A DNA stretch of 64,000 nt from Channallabes apus. Lineage: Eukaryota > Chordata > Actinopteri > Siluriformes > Clariidae. The stretch lies in assembly GCA_030522415.1 (NCBI GenBank), contig CM060121.1, positions 6,626,476-6,690,475 on the forward strand, in the 5' to 3' direction. Positions 35,451 to 47,046 of the stretch are shown piece by piece. Both the position numbers and the translations under genes were made by a program. How positions within the stretch are numbered: the stretch's first letter is position 1; every line of letters begins with the position of its first letter. The notes below the pieces were generated by a model. That model ran no database searches. It saw only the letters and a list, made by a program, of their open reading frames with translations, and had not been told where the DNA came from.

Positions 35451-36835
35451 AAAAATAAATACATAAAAATAATTAACACAAAATATAAAGTAAAAATAAA
35501 ACAAATTAACCTGCACTTTACCTTTTTGAAAAAATAAAAATAAATCCCGACAGATAAGTGTTTCCGTTTAAGCGTTTCACGTACACAGTAAACATTTCTT
35601 ATTTGAATTTCACATAAACGGACTGTTTTGTCTAAAAATGACACTCGTGTGAGTGCTTAATAACGGAATCACTGCTGTAAAGTAAAACAAACAAATAAAC
35701 GAACTGCACGTTACCTTTGAAAAGAGCAGAGCTTCTGTGTGTGTCTGTTTCACACACACACGCACTCTCTGAACACATGCTCGAGAGAGAGAAAGTGTGT
35801 GCACATTCACATTCCATACAAACTTAAATAATTCTTTTGATTGTGTAAAGCGGTTTTGAGACAATGTCAATTGTTAAAAGTGCTACACAAATAAAACTGA
35901 ATTGAATTGTGCGCGCGGTGTCTGTGTGTCTCTCTCTCGCGCGCGTGTTTAGAGTGTGTACGTGTCACACACTGCTCCTCACAGAAACTGACGCCCAGGC
36001 ACGGTGTTAAATTACGCACCACACACACACAGGCTGAAACGGAGAGGGAGAGAGAAAATCTATTTTTTACTTCTAATGAGATTTTCTTTGTTTTACTCGC
36101 ACGCGCACACGTGTTATAAAAAAACACGATACACACATGCAGTACACAGGCGCTTACAAACACAAAATAAAATGTTTCACACACACACTCACAGTGTTAT
36201 AGTAAACAGTACACGCATGCACGAATGTTGATTATACCAGTAAGAGACGAGTACTAAGACAGAATCAGGGTGTAGCACACTACTCACTGTGTTGCACAGT
36301 TCTCATACATTTCTTGTTCTTGCTGACGTACACATAAATGAGGACTAACTGCACTTGGAACATGGACAACCACACTGCTGGATACACGTGTAACAGTTCC
36401 GTCTCATACGCCATGTATCAATCATACTGTGCTGCTGTCATACACACACACCATATTTTTACATTCCTACACACTTTTAGAACTCAGAGTTTATCGTTTC
36501 TTTTTGTACAGTGTGTAAATCTGCATAATTTATACCCTTCTGTTTTAATTTGGCACCTTTTGTAAATATTGTACACCTTCAGCCAATTTTTTTATTATTT
36601 GTATAAATTATATATATATATATATAAAAAGATCTCCTATTACTTTACTAAATAGTTATAATTTAATTGTACTTTCTAAGGCAATTTATTTTACTGTAGA
36701 AAAATCTCTCTTTTTAGGTCACAGGCACTCTCACTCTATATAACCATTTCACTGCATATACAGTAATACAGTGCCTGGTTGCATATATGACCATTTTTAT
36801 ATATTTTTTTGTTTTTGTCTCTAGAGGAATGTGTG
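35451..36835. other. Low-complexity region with (AC)n runs
   Basis: Many (AC)n, (GA)n and (CT)n stretches between 35740 and 36200 create small open frames on both strands. A short L2-type LINE tail (gtgtaaagcggttttgagac, then ataaaactgaattgaattg) lies at 35840-35908. No gene is called. Confidence 0.5.
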
Positions 36836-37689
36836 ATACCTGTCACGTTCTGCTATGATGTTGGACTGTGGGCTTGGTGTGGGGACATAGACGCAGAGGA
36901 GATGCAGTGAAACAAAAAGAGTCTTTAATAAATAATCCAAACAAGCATGAACAAAACATGAACTAAGGAAGTTGGCTTAAACTTGGAGCATAAGAAACAG
37001 AACTCAAACACTTAGACATAAGACTAGGGATTACATACATTGATACACAATACAGACATGGGATACAAACTGGACAAGACAAGACACACTAAACAGCCTA
37101 ATGGACTAAACATTAGGGACTATGCATGCAAGGGATAAACAAACACGAGACAGGCTTGGCTAGGTCTACCACCTGTTCTGCACATTAGCTGCTAAGCTAG
37201 CTCATAGCTAATCAGACTAATGGCTAAACAGGCTAGTAGCCTGAGACCCAAGGGAATGAACAGACAAGGTACACAGCAGACTAGGTACAGTATGAAACAG
37301 ACTAAGAACTCTAAAAGGTTAATGACTAAAGATGTTAGTACCTAAACAGACTAAGAGCTAATCAGACAATGAGACTAGACAGACACGAAGACTAGACATC
37401 TTGCACAAGATGGCGCCGGTGAGGTTGGCTGCCGTCACGACTGCTCCAACCACCTTTTCTTTGTTTTTGTTCTTTAAGTTAGTTTTCAGTGTTTTAAAAT
37501 CGGCAAAATCATCACCATTGAGTACATTAGGTATGATAGAGACACTCTTGTTTCTATTGGTATACAATGTACTCACAATTCGACGTTTTTAACTCCGGAT
37601 CCGAGCTGGCCGAGTGAGATCCTGAGGGAGAACAATGGACACGACGCGAAGCGGAGGCCTCGAGGGCGACGAGCTGGCGTTAGGAACCA

Positions 37690-38864
37690 GCTGAGAACCC
37701 GTGCACACCGCACACCTCTGCCTAGTATCCTGCTCGCCAACGTCCAGTCACTGGAAAACAAACTCGATGACCTCAGGGCCAGGATAAAGTTCCAGAGAGA
37801 CATTCGGGACTGCAATCTCCTCTGCTTCACCGAGACATGGCTGAACCCAGCGGTGCCAGACCAGCCGAGTTCTTCTCGGTTCACCGCATGGACAGGACGC
37901 GGGACTCGGGGAAGTCAAGAGGAGGCGGCGTGTGCTTAATGGTGAACAACAGCTCATTGTGGCGGGGGATTTTAATAGTGCCAAGTATTAATAAAAAAGG
38001 ACACTGGACCATTGTTATACCACAGTCAAAGATGGTTACAAGGCACAATCTCGTCCAGCGTTTGGTAAATCCGACCACGCCGCCATCTTCCTCATGCCAA
38101 AATATAAACAAAGGCTGAAACAGGAAGTTCCGGTTCAGAGGGAGGTCGCGCGCTGGACGGACCAATCGGTGGCCGCGTTACAGGACGCACTCGATGACGC
38201 AGACTGGGACATGTTCAGAAACAGCTCCGATGATGACGTCAGCGTGTTTACGGAAGCGGTTGTGGGATTTATTGAGAAGCTGGTAGACGATACGGTGGAG
38301 AAAAAGACTATCAGAACGTTTCCCAACCAGAAGCCGTGGGTGGATAAAACCATCCGCGACGCTCTGAGATCTCGCACAGCGGCCTACAACACGGGACTTG
38401 CGTCGGGGGACATGGAACCGTACAAGGCTGCGTCATATAACGTCCGGAAGGCGGTGAAAGAGGCGAAGCAGCGCTACGGGAGAAAATTAGAGTCACAGCT
38501 TCAACAGAGTGACTCTAGGAGCCTGTGGCAGGGACTGAGAACAATAACGGATTATAAAGCACGAACATCCGGTATGACGAACGCGGACGCGACTCTGGCA
38601 GACGAGCTCAACACCTTCTATGCTCGCTTCGAGGCTGCAGCTAAAGACGCTAGCGATGCTAATGCTAACGGCGCTAACGCTAACTGCGCAAATGCTAACG
38701 GCGCTAATGCTAGCGGCGCTAACGGCTGCAGACAGGAAGACACTGCCAGCACCGGGAACGCGCTCATCATCTCCGAGCACGACGTGAGGAGAGCCTTCAA
38801 GAGAGTGAACACCAGGAAAGCAGCAGGACCACATCTATATGTCAGTGGATCTCCAATTTTCTGA
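37690..38864 (+). pseudogene. LINE endonuclease and linker, broken
   Basis: The first part reads LPSILLANVQSLENKLDDLR and CNLLCFTETWLNPAVP, the N-terminal apurinic-type endonuclease. After SGKSRGGGVCLMVNNS (about 37955) a block is deleted, rejoining at GDFN-like sequence. From 38094 a 256-codon frame holds the linker up to VNTRKAAGP, where the reverse transcriptase should start. It includes a local run of Ala-Asn repeats (38655-38715), likely a slippage expansion. The deletion makes the enzyme inactive. Confidence 0.8.
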
Positions 38865-38887
38865 CTGGCAGACCACAGGCAGTAAGG

Positions 38888-39715
38888 ATGGGCGGTCATG
38901 TCTCAGCTACACTCACTCTCAGCACTGGAGCCCCCCAGGGTTGTGTTCTGAGCCCCCTGCTGTACTCTTTGTACACCCACGACTGCGTTGCCACTACCAA
39001 CTCCACCTCCATCATCAAGTTTGCTGACGACACCGTCGTGGCCGGACTGATCACCAACAATGATGAGTCGGACTACCTAGAGGAGATTGGAAATCTGGAG
39101 AACTGGTGCCAGAGGAACAATCTCCTCCTGAACGTCAGTAAGACAAAGGAGCTGATAGTGGACTTTAGTACAAAGCAGGAGAGGAACTACCAGACCCCCA
39201 TCATCAACAGGAGCCCAGTGGAGAGAGTGGACAGCTTCAGATACCTCGGTGTTCACATCACGCAGGACCTGTCATGGTCCTGTCACATCAACACCGTGGT
39301 GAAAAAAGCCCGGCAGCGTCTCTACCACCTCAGACGCTTGAGAGACTTTAGACTGCCCTCCAAGCTGCTCAGGAACTTCTATTCCTGCACCATAGAGAGC
39401 ATCCTGACGGGAAACATCACGACCTGGTTCGGGAACAGCACCATGCAGGACAGACGAGCTCTACAGAGGGTGGTGCGATCAGCCGAGCACATCATCCGCA
39501 CTGAGCTCCCTGACCTGCACTTGATCTACAGCAAGCGGTGCTGGACTAAGGCCAGGAAGATCATGAAGGACCTCAGTCACCCCAGTAATGGACTGTTCTC
39601 TTTGTTGCGGTCTGGGAAGAGATTCCGCTCCCTAAAGGCCAACACAGAGAGGCTGAGGAGGAGCTTCTTCCCGCAGGCGATAAGGTCTCTCAATCACACC
39701 TCCACACAGGACTAA
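38888..39715 (+). pseudogene. LINE reverse transcriptase, C-terminal 275 codons
   Basis: Open frame with [18 protein letters not shown] (motif B), [11 protein letters not shown] (catalytic Asp pair) and the downstream thumb region ending in LNHTSTQD. The fingers and first catalytic Asp are missing because about 38830-38887 is rearranged and out of frame. It is therefore a relic although the frame is long. Confidence 0.85.
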
Positions 39716-40536
39716 TAACATCTTTTAAGCTCACTACACTGACTGGACAATCATGGACACATTCATACATGCTTGCACTAAATATTTATACATCTGGACA
39801 ATTGCACATGTCACCTTTCATGCATATTTGCACAACCAATGACACTTTAATTCTATATACATATATACTCTATTTGCAATATTTTATTATGCCCTTATTG
39901 TACAGTTAATTTTACTAGTTAAAATTATTTCTTTAGTATTTCCTTTTTATTGATTATTTATTTTACGTACAAGCTTTTATCTTCTTTTAAGGTCACTGGC
40001 GGTCGTATTAGCATTTCACTGCATATTATACTGTGTATGACTGTGTATGTGACAAATAAAATTTGAAAATTTGAATAGACAGACTAAGATCTAGACATGT
40101 TAGTATCACCCTCATTAGTATTGAAACAGACTAATAACTAAACAGGCAATGGGGGTTACTTACAGTACACAAAAGGGTAAACACAAAGGGCTAATTCTCC
40201 TAGAGGCTAATCCTGCTAGGAGACACAAAGACAAGGACATCTCAATATAAACAAACTTAACTTAAAGTGCTCCTGAAACCAAAAGGACCGAACAAGAAAC
40301 CTAAGAAACCAAACTAGAACAGAACAGAACAAAACCCACAGAACTGAAATTATTTCACTTTAATGCTCGACCCAGTTTCCCAGAACAAACAGGTATTTAT
40401 AGCAATGCTAATGAGCCTCCTCAGTTCAGGTGAGCATCCACGTCACCTGACTGAGGAGGCTTCTGGGAAACTGAGTCTAGGAACAAAACTACAAACTAAA
40501 AAACACTGCCCTCTAGTGGGCAACCCTCACAATACC

Positions 40537-40928
40537 TAGCAGTGGGGTCAGCACAACACCCATACTGAAATAATAGTTTTTGCCTTTTCTGTGCTGTCAA
40601 GTATGGAAGAAAGCAGGCAAGGTATAAGGACAGATGATAAAGAAAAACATTTAATAAAGAAATCTGAAACATAAGAAAACTTCCAACAGTGTGACTGGCT
40701 AATATTAAAATGTTGTTCTGGGTTCTACAGTATGAGTAATTGTTGTGCTCTTGAAGTAATTTATTGGGAGGCCAACCACTAAATTCTACATAGGCCAGCC
40801 ACTAATGTGAAGGTTTACCACTGTTCCAAGTTTTCTCCGTCTGGACAGATGCTGTGTTCTGAATACAATCATTTGTAAAAAAAAAAAAAAAAAAGAAAGA
40901 AAAAGAAAAAAAAAATTAGGGCCCCTTC
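40537..40928. other. No supported gene
   Basis: A+T-rich sequence ending in an A-run near 40877-40915. Nothing further was recognised. Confidence 0.5.
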
Positions 40929-41590
40929 TTTAAATTTTCATGTTTTTGTCTAAAAACATAATAAAAATAATCTGATCATATTTCATACAACTTCAACTGA
41001 CCAACAACATCAAACTTTTTCACCATGCCATTGTTTATTCAACAAAAATGATGGCAAAACCAAAGAAGAAAAAGTGATCAATACTTAGCACCTCCTTTGA
41101 TTCAATAGTTTGTAGATCCACATTGAGCAGCAATAACTTGAACGAATCATTTTCTGTATGACTTTATCAGTCTCTCACATCATTGTGGAGGAATTTTGGT
41201 ACATTTTTCTTTACAACCTTGGTTCAGCATTGAGGTTTTGGGGCATTTGCTTTTGCACAGCTCTGTTAAGGTCCTACTGTACATTTCAATTGGTTTAAGG
41301 TCTGGACTTTGACTAGGTCATTCCAAAACCTTGATTCTTTTATTTTTCAGCCATTCTGATGTAGAATTACTGGTGTGCCTCGGATCATTGTCCTGTTGCA
41401 TGACCCACTTTACCAATTTGCCTCACATTTACCTCTAGAATGCTCTTGTATACAGAGGAGTTCATGGTTTATTCAAAGTGCCCAGGACATGTGGTGGCAA
41501 AATAAGCCCATATCATCACCCCTCCACCATGCTTAATGAGATGTTTATGCTAAAATGCTGTTTGGTTTTTGCCAAATATCGTATAATAAT
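40929..41590 (-). mobile_element. Tc1-like transposon relic (antisense)
   Basis: 'gactaggtcattccaaaacc', 'tcggatcattgtcctgttgc' and 'catcacccctccaccatgct' are antisense Tc1 transposase words. Reading frames are lost. Confidence 0.7.
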
Positions 41591-41744
41591 CATAAAACTG
41601 TTTAACCTTTATATTTTATACAAAGATACTTGAAAAGGGTTGGCTTTATTACGCATTTATTTAAAACTGTATAGAGGAAAAAATGCAGAAAGAGGAAGAT
41701 GAAGTATTTGCTCCCATGTTTGCTATATAAACCAACCCCAGGAC

Positions 41745-42010
41745 TTAAATTAACATGTCAGCATTCATAGTAAAGGGTGTAGTCAATTTTTCAGTTCCTT
41801 TCAAATAGATTAAGTACAAAAATGACCAGCATGGTAAATAAATTGAAAATAAAATAAAGCAAATAAATATATGTGTAATTAAGGTAGAATAAGCAAAATA
41901 GGCCTGTTATTTCAAAGTAAGGCTTATAATATATCATAATTAAGTGCTTTGTAGTGATGCACAGGTCATGCACTTTCATACTTGCACCGTATTTTAGCAC
42001 GCTAATGTTC
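41745..42010 (+). repeat. Segment duplicated from 32790-33030
   Basis: Matches 32790-33030 with modest divergence over its full length. It sits between two Tc1 relics. Confidence 0.8.
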
Positions 42011-42014
42011 TGTA

Positions 42015-42150
42015 CTACCCTCACAAAAGTAAGTACACTCATCAATATCTCACAAAGGTGAGTACACCCATTTCAGTAACCATTTTATTATATGTTCTCA
42101 AGGAATAATACTATAGAAATGAAAATTGGATATACTGTACTTTAGAGGAG
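42015..42150 (+). mobile_element. Tc1-like terminal fragment
   Basis: 'caaaagtaagtacactcatc' and 'cacaaaggtgagtacaccca' form the doubled end words of a fish Tc1 family. Confidence 0.6.
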
Positions 42151-42159
42151 TCAATATGG

Positions 42160-43510
42160 AGCTTGTATAGCAGTACAGATCTACTGAGCTGGCATGTCTG
42201 GTTGCCGCTGCTCCTAGAAGCTCTTGATTATAAACGAATTTCATTCACTGGTAATGTTCCACTACATAAATCTCTTCAGCAGCACTCAATGTCATTCAGG
42301 AACTTAAAAAATCAATGCAGTAACCATCTTTCTAACCCTGACGACTTGATACTGTATCTTACTACAACTCGGAACTACAGGTCCTCCTGGACACTCTTAT
42401 ACATCTAAAAACCCGATCTGTCTCTTTACTTCAGTCTCCACCGTGGTTTACTTCTGAGCTTCGTCAGCTCAAGTTCAGATGTCGTCGTCTGGAGCCCCTG
42501 CACAAAAGAACTGGACTGTACACAGAGAAATGTACAGTGAGCATGTGATCCTCCATAAAATTGCATTGTCTTCTGCTAAATCTGCTGATTACTATAAGCT
42601 GGTGAAGGGAACACAAAAGCGTTGTTTACCACTATAAATAGTATTCTAAAACCATCTAACACCCTTCCACCCTGTATTACATTGCTCAGTGTGACACTTT
42701 TATGACCTACTTTAATGCCAAAAGCACTAAAATTCATCAACAGTTAGCTTATGCATCAAATATTTCTCATACCTCATCCCACTGCTCATCTGCTGAACAT
42801 CCTCTTGCTCTTTTCTAAAAATTTTGGAAAAAGGTACTTGTAATACAGGTTCATACTCACCTCAGTGACAATAACCTCTTTAAATCATTTCAGTCTGGAT
42901 TCCATACTAAACATAGTACAGAAACTGCTCTGGTTAAGGTTACTAATGATGTCTTGCTTGGTGCTCATGCTCTACTATGAACTATTCTTGCCTTTCTGGA
43001 TTTGATTGCAGCCTTCGACTCTTACTCTCACTCTGTTCTATAAGACCATTTAACTATAATTGGCATCACTGACATCCCTCTTGCCTGGTTCACCTCATAC
43101 TTATCTGACCGTACCCAGTTTGTGCAATTAAAAAAATTTCCATTCTTAGCTGTGGTGTTCCCCAAGGCTCTGCCCCCTCCTGTTCCTCATCTACTGTACC
43201 TTCTCCCTCTTGGTCACATCTTTAGAAAATTCAGTATACATTTCCATTGTTATGCAGATGATACACAACTTTATATCTCCACAAAGCCTGACTCAGCTCT
43301 TCTACACTCCTGTCTCACCCAATGATTTTCTCAAACTTCACATTTGCAACTTAAGCATTAAGACAAAGATCCTCCTCATAGGGTCAAGATCCACTTTATC
43401 CACGTCCAACAGTTTCTCACTCTGCATCAATGGTTACTCAGTTTCTACCTCTTCTCAAGTCACCTGGGGGTGAGTCTAGATGGCACTTTTTCCTTTGTCC
43501 ATCAAATACC
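42160..43510 (+). mobile_element. L2-type LINE relic
   Basis: Across frame changes the plus strand reads [20 protein letters not shown] (reverse transcriptase core) and LSIKTKILLIGSRSTL, close to the large L2 element at 61062. Many stops and frameshifts. It is cut at 43510 by the hAT insertion, and no LINE sequence is recognised beyond 48261. Confidence 0.8.
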
Positions 43511-43835
43511 CAGAGGTGGAAAGTAACGAATTACATTTACTCGCGTTACTGTAATTGAGTAGCTTTTTTGTGTATTTCTACTTTTTAAAGTAGTTTTAAA
43601 AATCTGTAATTTTACTTTTACTTAAGTACGTTTTGTTTGAAGTATTGTAATTCGCTACATTTTAAATCATATTCGCTACTGAGTAAAAAATAAATGAATG
43701 AAAATGCTAAAATAATGAAAATATTACGCTTTGTATAAATGCTCCGTTGCGCCGCGTGTGTGACTCCAGACTCCACTCCAGGTTTTCTGACATCGGCATC
43801 ACCTGACCTTCCACACGGTCGCTTCCGCCCCAAGT

Positions 43836-43870
43836 GACGTCATCGACTAGCGCGACCATTTATAAACCGG
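43836..43870 (+). promoter_or_regulatory. CRE-plus-TATA-like block within hAT
   Basis: tgacgtca followed by tttataaacc, the same arrangement as at 17011. Conserved in both copies. Motif evidence only. Confidence 0.4.
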
Positions 43871-44907
43871 AGAGACGCGGGAAAGATGAAAGAGGTTGTG
43901 ATTTTGGCGTTTTGACTTTTTGCCTCCCATTGACTTTGATTATTGCTCTGTCCCTTTGGTTTGGTTGGTCTTTGTATATATTTGTAGATAATTTCACTGT
44001 TTTTGGTTTAGGGAGTCCGGGAAGGTACCTGTATTTTTGTTTCTGGGTTTTTTTTTTTTGTTGTTTCTTTTTGCAGGTAATCTAGCTACTAAATATAAAT
44101 ACCATTTTGTTTGTTATTTTGGCCTGGGTCCATCCTGAATCTGATCCTCCTCCTGGTGTGTGTGTGTCACGGTCGAACACCAGATGGCGCCATACTTCAG
44201 TACTCCATTTTGTTTGCTGTTATGTTTAGTTTGGTTTTTGAACTCCGTTTCCCAGAGTGCACCTCGGTCAGGTAATGGGAGCACACCTGATCGAGGTTAG
44301 CATCCAAATCAGTGCTAAGATAAATAGCCTTTTGTTTCCGTTGTTCTGGGTCGGGCATCTGTTTTGTTACGGCAATGCTAAGTGGGTGTTTTGTTCTCGG
44401 TGTCATGCCACTCCCCCTTGATCTTGGTTTGTGTTATTCTGTGTTTTGGTTCAGCTCTGTGTTTTGTCTAGCTCTGTGTTTTGTCTAGCTCTATGTTTAG
44501 TCTAGCTCTGTGTTTTGTATAGCTCTGTGTTTTGTATAGCTCTGTGTTTTGTATAGCTCTGTGTTTTGTATAGCTCTGTGTTTGCTTTAGCCCTGTGTCT
44601 TGTTTAACTCTATGTTTAGTCTACTCTGTGTTTAGGTTAGCTCTGTGTGTTAGGTTAGCTCCATGTCTAGTTTAGCTCCATGTTTGGTTTAGTCCGTGTG
44701 TTCGGTTCAGCTCTGTGTGTTAGTTCAGTTTGAGTCCTGTTTGTACATGTTCACATTTTGGTTCCTTTATTAAAAAACCCTTTTTCACTCTATCACCTCC
44801 GCCTCCATGTCTTCTCCAAACCCCACACGAGCACCCCGTTACAGAATGCCCGACCTAAAAAGTAGTATAGCGGAGGGGCCTCCCCTGGATATTTTTGTGG
44901 GGGGGCT

Positions 44908-47046
44908 ATGTTCGTGACGCCAAGGCAAGGAGGCTTTCAGGGCAGCAGGCTTGCCATTCGGCGGAACAAGCTGGAGCAAGAGGGGGAACGAGTAACGCAG
45001 CCAGATTGGAGAGGGTCGCGGCTGGCGATACGACGCGTGCCTCCAAGGACACAGGACAACGGAACCAGGGGTAGGGAAAAACCCCAGTCGGAGTGTCGAC
45101 AGACGGGGCACGACGTGGAGCACCAGCAGCAGAGGCGAGTACTCCAACAGCTGGCTGGGGAACTCATCCAGCAGGTCAATGCGTGCAGGGCGGACAACGA
45201 TCTGGAACGCATGCAAACCCTGCTGGAGTTGTGGGCACGACTCCAGGATCAGCTCATTCAGCTGGATCGAAAGTGCCCAGCCGTTCCAGAGAGCCCCGTG
45301 ATGGGCCCAGCCGTTCCAGAGAGCCCCGTGATGGGCCCAGCCGTTCCAGAGAGCCCCGTGATGGGCCCAGCCGATCTCCCAGAGAGCCCCGTGATGGGCC
45401 CAGCCGATCTCCCAGAGAGCCCCGTGATGGGCCCAGCCGATCTCCCAGAGAGCCCCGTGATGGGCCCAGCCGATCTCCCAGAGAGCCCCGTGATGGGCCC
45501 AGCCGATCTCCCAGAGAGCCCCGTGATGGGCCCAGCCGATCTCCCAGAGAGCCCCGTGATGGGCCCAGCCGATCTCCCAGAGAGCCCCGTGATGGGCCCA
45601 GCCGATCTCCCAGAGAGCCCCGTGATGGGCCCAGCCGATCTCCCAGAGAGCCCCGTGATGGGCCCAGCCGATCTCCCAGAGAGCCCCGTGATGGGCCCAG
45701 CCGATCTCCCAGAGAGCCCCGTGATGGGCCCAGCCGATCTCCCAGAGAGCCCCGTGATGGGCCCAGCCGATCTCCCAGAGAGCCCCGTGATGGGCCCAGC
45801 CGATCTCCCAGAGAGCCCCGTGATGGGCCCAGCCGATCTCCCAGAGAGCCCCGTGATGGGCCCAGCCGATCTCCCAGAGAGCCCCGTGATGGGCCCAGCC
45901 GATCTCCCAGAGAGCCCCGTGATGGGCCCAGCCGATCTCCCAGAGAGCCCCGTGATGGGCCCAGCCGATCTCCCAGAGAGCCCCGTGATGGGCCCAGCCG
46001 ATCTCCCAGAGAGCCCCGTGATGGGCCCAGCCGATCTCCCAGAGAGCCCCGTGATGGGCCCAGCCGATCTCCCAGAGAGCCCCGTGATGGGCCCAGCCGA
46101 TCTCCCAGAGAGCCCCGTGATGGGCCCAGCCGATCTCCCAGAGAGCCCCGTGATGGGCCCAGCCGATCTCCCAGAGAGCCCCGTGATGGGCCCAGCCGAT
46201 CTCCCAGAGAGCCCCGTGATGGGCCCAGCCGATCTCCCAGAGAGCCCCGTGATGGGCCCAGCCGATCTCCCAGAGAGCCCCGTGATGGGCCCAGCCGATC
46301 TCCCAGAGAGCCCCGTGATGGGCCCAGCCGATCTCCCAGAGAGCCCCGTGATGGGCCCAGCCGATCTCCCAGAGAGCCCCGTGATGGGCCCAGCCGATCT
46401 CCCAGAGAGCCCCGTGATGGGCCCAGCCGATCTCCCAGTCTGCCCAGTGGAGGGCTCCGATCTCCCAGTCTGCCCAGTGGAGGGCTCCGATCTCCCAGTC
46501 TGCCCAGTGGAGGGCTCCGATCTCCCAGAGAACCCAGTGGAGGGCTCCGATCTCCCAGAGAACCCAGTGGAGGGCTCCGATCTCCCAGAGAACCCAGTGG
46601 AGGGCTCCGATCTCCCAGAGAGCCCAGTGGAGGGCTCCGACAGCCCCAAAGGGCATGAGCCAGCTCAGCGACAGCCCTGCCTCGTCAATGACTTTGTGCC
46701 TCAACCGCTGTTTGGCGTCGTCGACGACGACACCGAACTACCGCCGCCGCCTCCGCCATGCCTCGACGACGAGCTGCCTATGTCCGCCTTCGAGGACTCG
46801 AGCTGCCTCCTCCACCATGGCCATGCCTCGGCAACGAAGTCGAGCCGTCGGCCAGATTCGGCGGTGATCCAGCTCCGTCTCTGCCCTGCGATCCAGCTCC
46901 GTCTCTGCCCTGCGATCCAGCTTCGTCTCTGCCCTGCGATCCAGCTCCGTCTCTGCCCTGCGATCCAGCTCCGTCTCTGCCCTGCGATCCAGCCTTTTGT
47001 TTCCGTTGTTCTGGGTCGGGCATCTGTTTTGTTACAGCAATGCTAA
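44908..47046 (+). CDS. Repeat protein of the LTR element (712 codons)
   Basis: A single open frame with three parts. Residues about 1-127: a basic start, then VLQQLAGELIQQV and LQDQLIQLD, a likely coiled coil, perhaps Gag-like. The middle is three VPESPVMGPA units, then 32 units of DLPESPVMGPA, then seven variants of GSDLPVCPVE/GSDLPENPVE. The end is acidic and proline-rich (ELPPPPPPCLDDELP), followed by IQLRLCPA repeats. No zinc knuckle or enzyme motif. Function is unknown. The start codon is simply the first ATG. Confidence 0.6.
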   Translation: MFVTPRQGGFQGSRLAIRRNKLEQEGERVTQPDWRGSRLAIRRVPPRTQDNGTRGREKPQSECRQTGHDVEHQQQRRVLQQLAGELIQQVNACRADNDLERMQTLLELWARLQDQLIQLDRKCPAVPESPVMGPAVPESPVMGPAVPESPVMGPADLPESPVMGPADLPESPVMGPADLPESPVMGPADLPESPVMGPADLPESPVMGPADLPESPVMGPADLPESPVMGPADLPESPVMGPADLPESPVMGPADLPESPVMGPADLPESPVMGPADLPESPVMGPADLPESPVMGPADLPESPVMGPADLPESPVMGPADLPESPVMGPADLPESPVMGPADLPESPVMGPADLPESPVMGPADLPESPVMGPADLPESPVMGPADLPESPVMGPADLPESPVMGPADLPESPVMGPADLPESPVMGPADLPESPVMGPADLPESPVMGPADLPESPVMGPADLPESPVMGPADLPESPVMGPADLPESPVMGPADLPESPVMGPADLPVCPVEGSDLPVCPVEGSDLPVCPVEGSDLPENPVEGSDLPENPVEGSDLPENPVEGSDLPESPVEGSDSPKGHEPAQRQPCLVNDFVPQPLFGVVDDDTELPPPPPPCLDDELPMSAFEDSSCLLHHGHASATKSSRRPDSAVIQLRLCPAIQLRLCPAIQLRLCPAIQLRLCPAIQLRLCPAIQPFVSVVLGRASVLLQQC
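45283..46646 (+). repeat. Coding minisatellite, 32 x 33 bp plus flanking variants
   Basis: Three 30-bp units, then exactly 32 units of 33 bp from 45373 to 46428, apparently identical, then seven 30-bp variant units. Because the unit length is a multiple of three and has no stop, several frames on both strands are open throughout. Confidence 0.95.
46869..46990 (+). repeat. 24-bp minisatellite
   Basis: Five units containing ctccgtctctgccctgcgat, encoding IQLRLCPA. One unit has a single change (ttcgtctct). It lies just before the truncated second LTR. Confidence 0.9.

Larger units (their letters stand above)
37396..40074 (+). mobile_element. CR1/Rex1-like LINE with internal deletions
   Basis: Starts cacaagatggcgccgg, a likely true 5' end, and finishes with the tail gtgacaaataaaatttgaa. 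It encodes pieces of an endonuclease-reverse transcriptase protein in order, but loses parts of both domains (see the next two entries). Related copies end at 24470, 56042 and 60107. The clade name is from remembered fish elements. Confidence 0.85.
36841..40531 (-). mobile_element. LTR (solo) interrupted by a LINE
   Basis: On the minus strand the LTR runs from TGTGAGGGTTGCCC (40531) to AGCAGAACGTGACA (36841), TG...CA, with a 5-bp duplication ATACC on each side (36836-36840 and 40532-40536). A TATA-like ctataaatacc lies near 40395 (plus reading ggtatttatagc). Without the LINE (about 37396-40074) the LTR is about 1.0 kb. No internal retroviral genes remain, so it is a solo LTR. Confidence 0.85.

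Noticed and set aside
35610..36231. Open frames of 60-105 codons
   Set aside because: They arise from (AC)n, (GA)n and (CT)n tracts and have no protein character.
36873..37395. Repeated gactaga/ctaagag words as a tandem gene or satellite
   Set aside because: They fall within the defined LTR (36841-40531) and are part of its sequence.
45373..46428. Regular spaced array that could suggest a CRISPR
   Set aside because: Units are contiguous 33-mers with no variable spacers, inside a eukaryotic LTR element. It is a minisatellite.
44839..46704. Minus-strand frames of 621 and 463 codons across the minisatellite
   Set aside because: They exist only because the 33-bp unit lacks stops in these frames; no start context or domain supports them.
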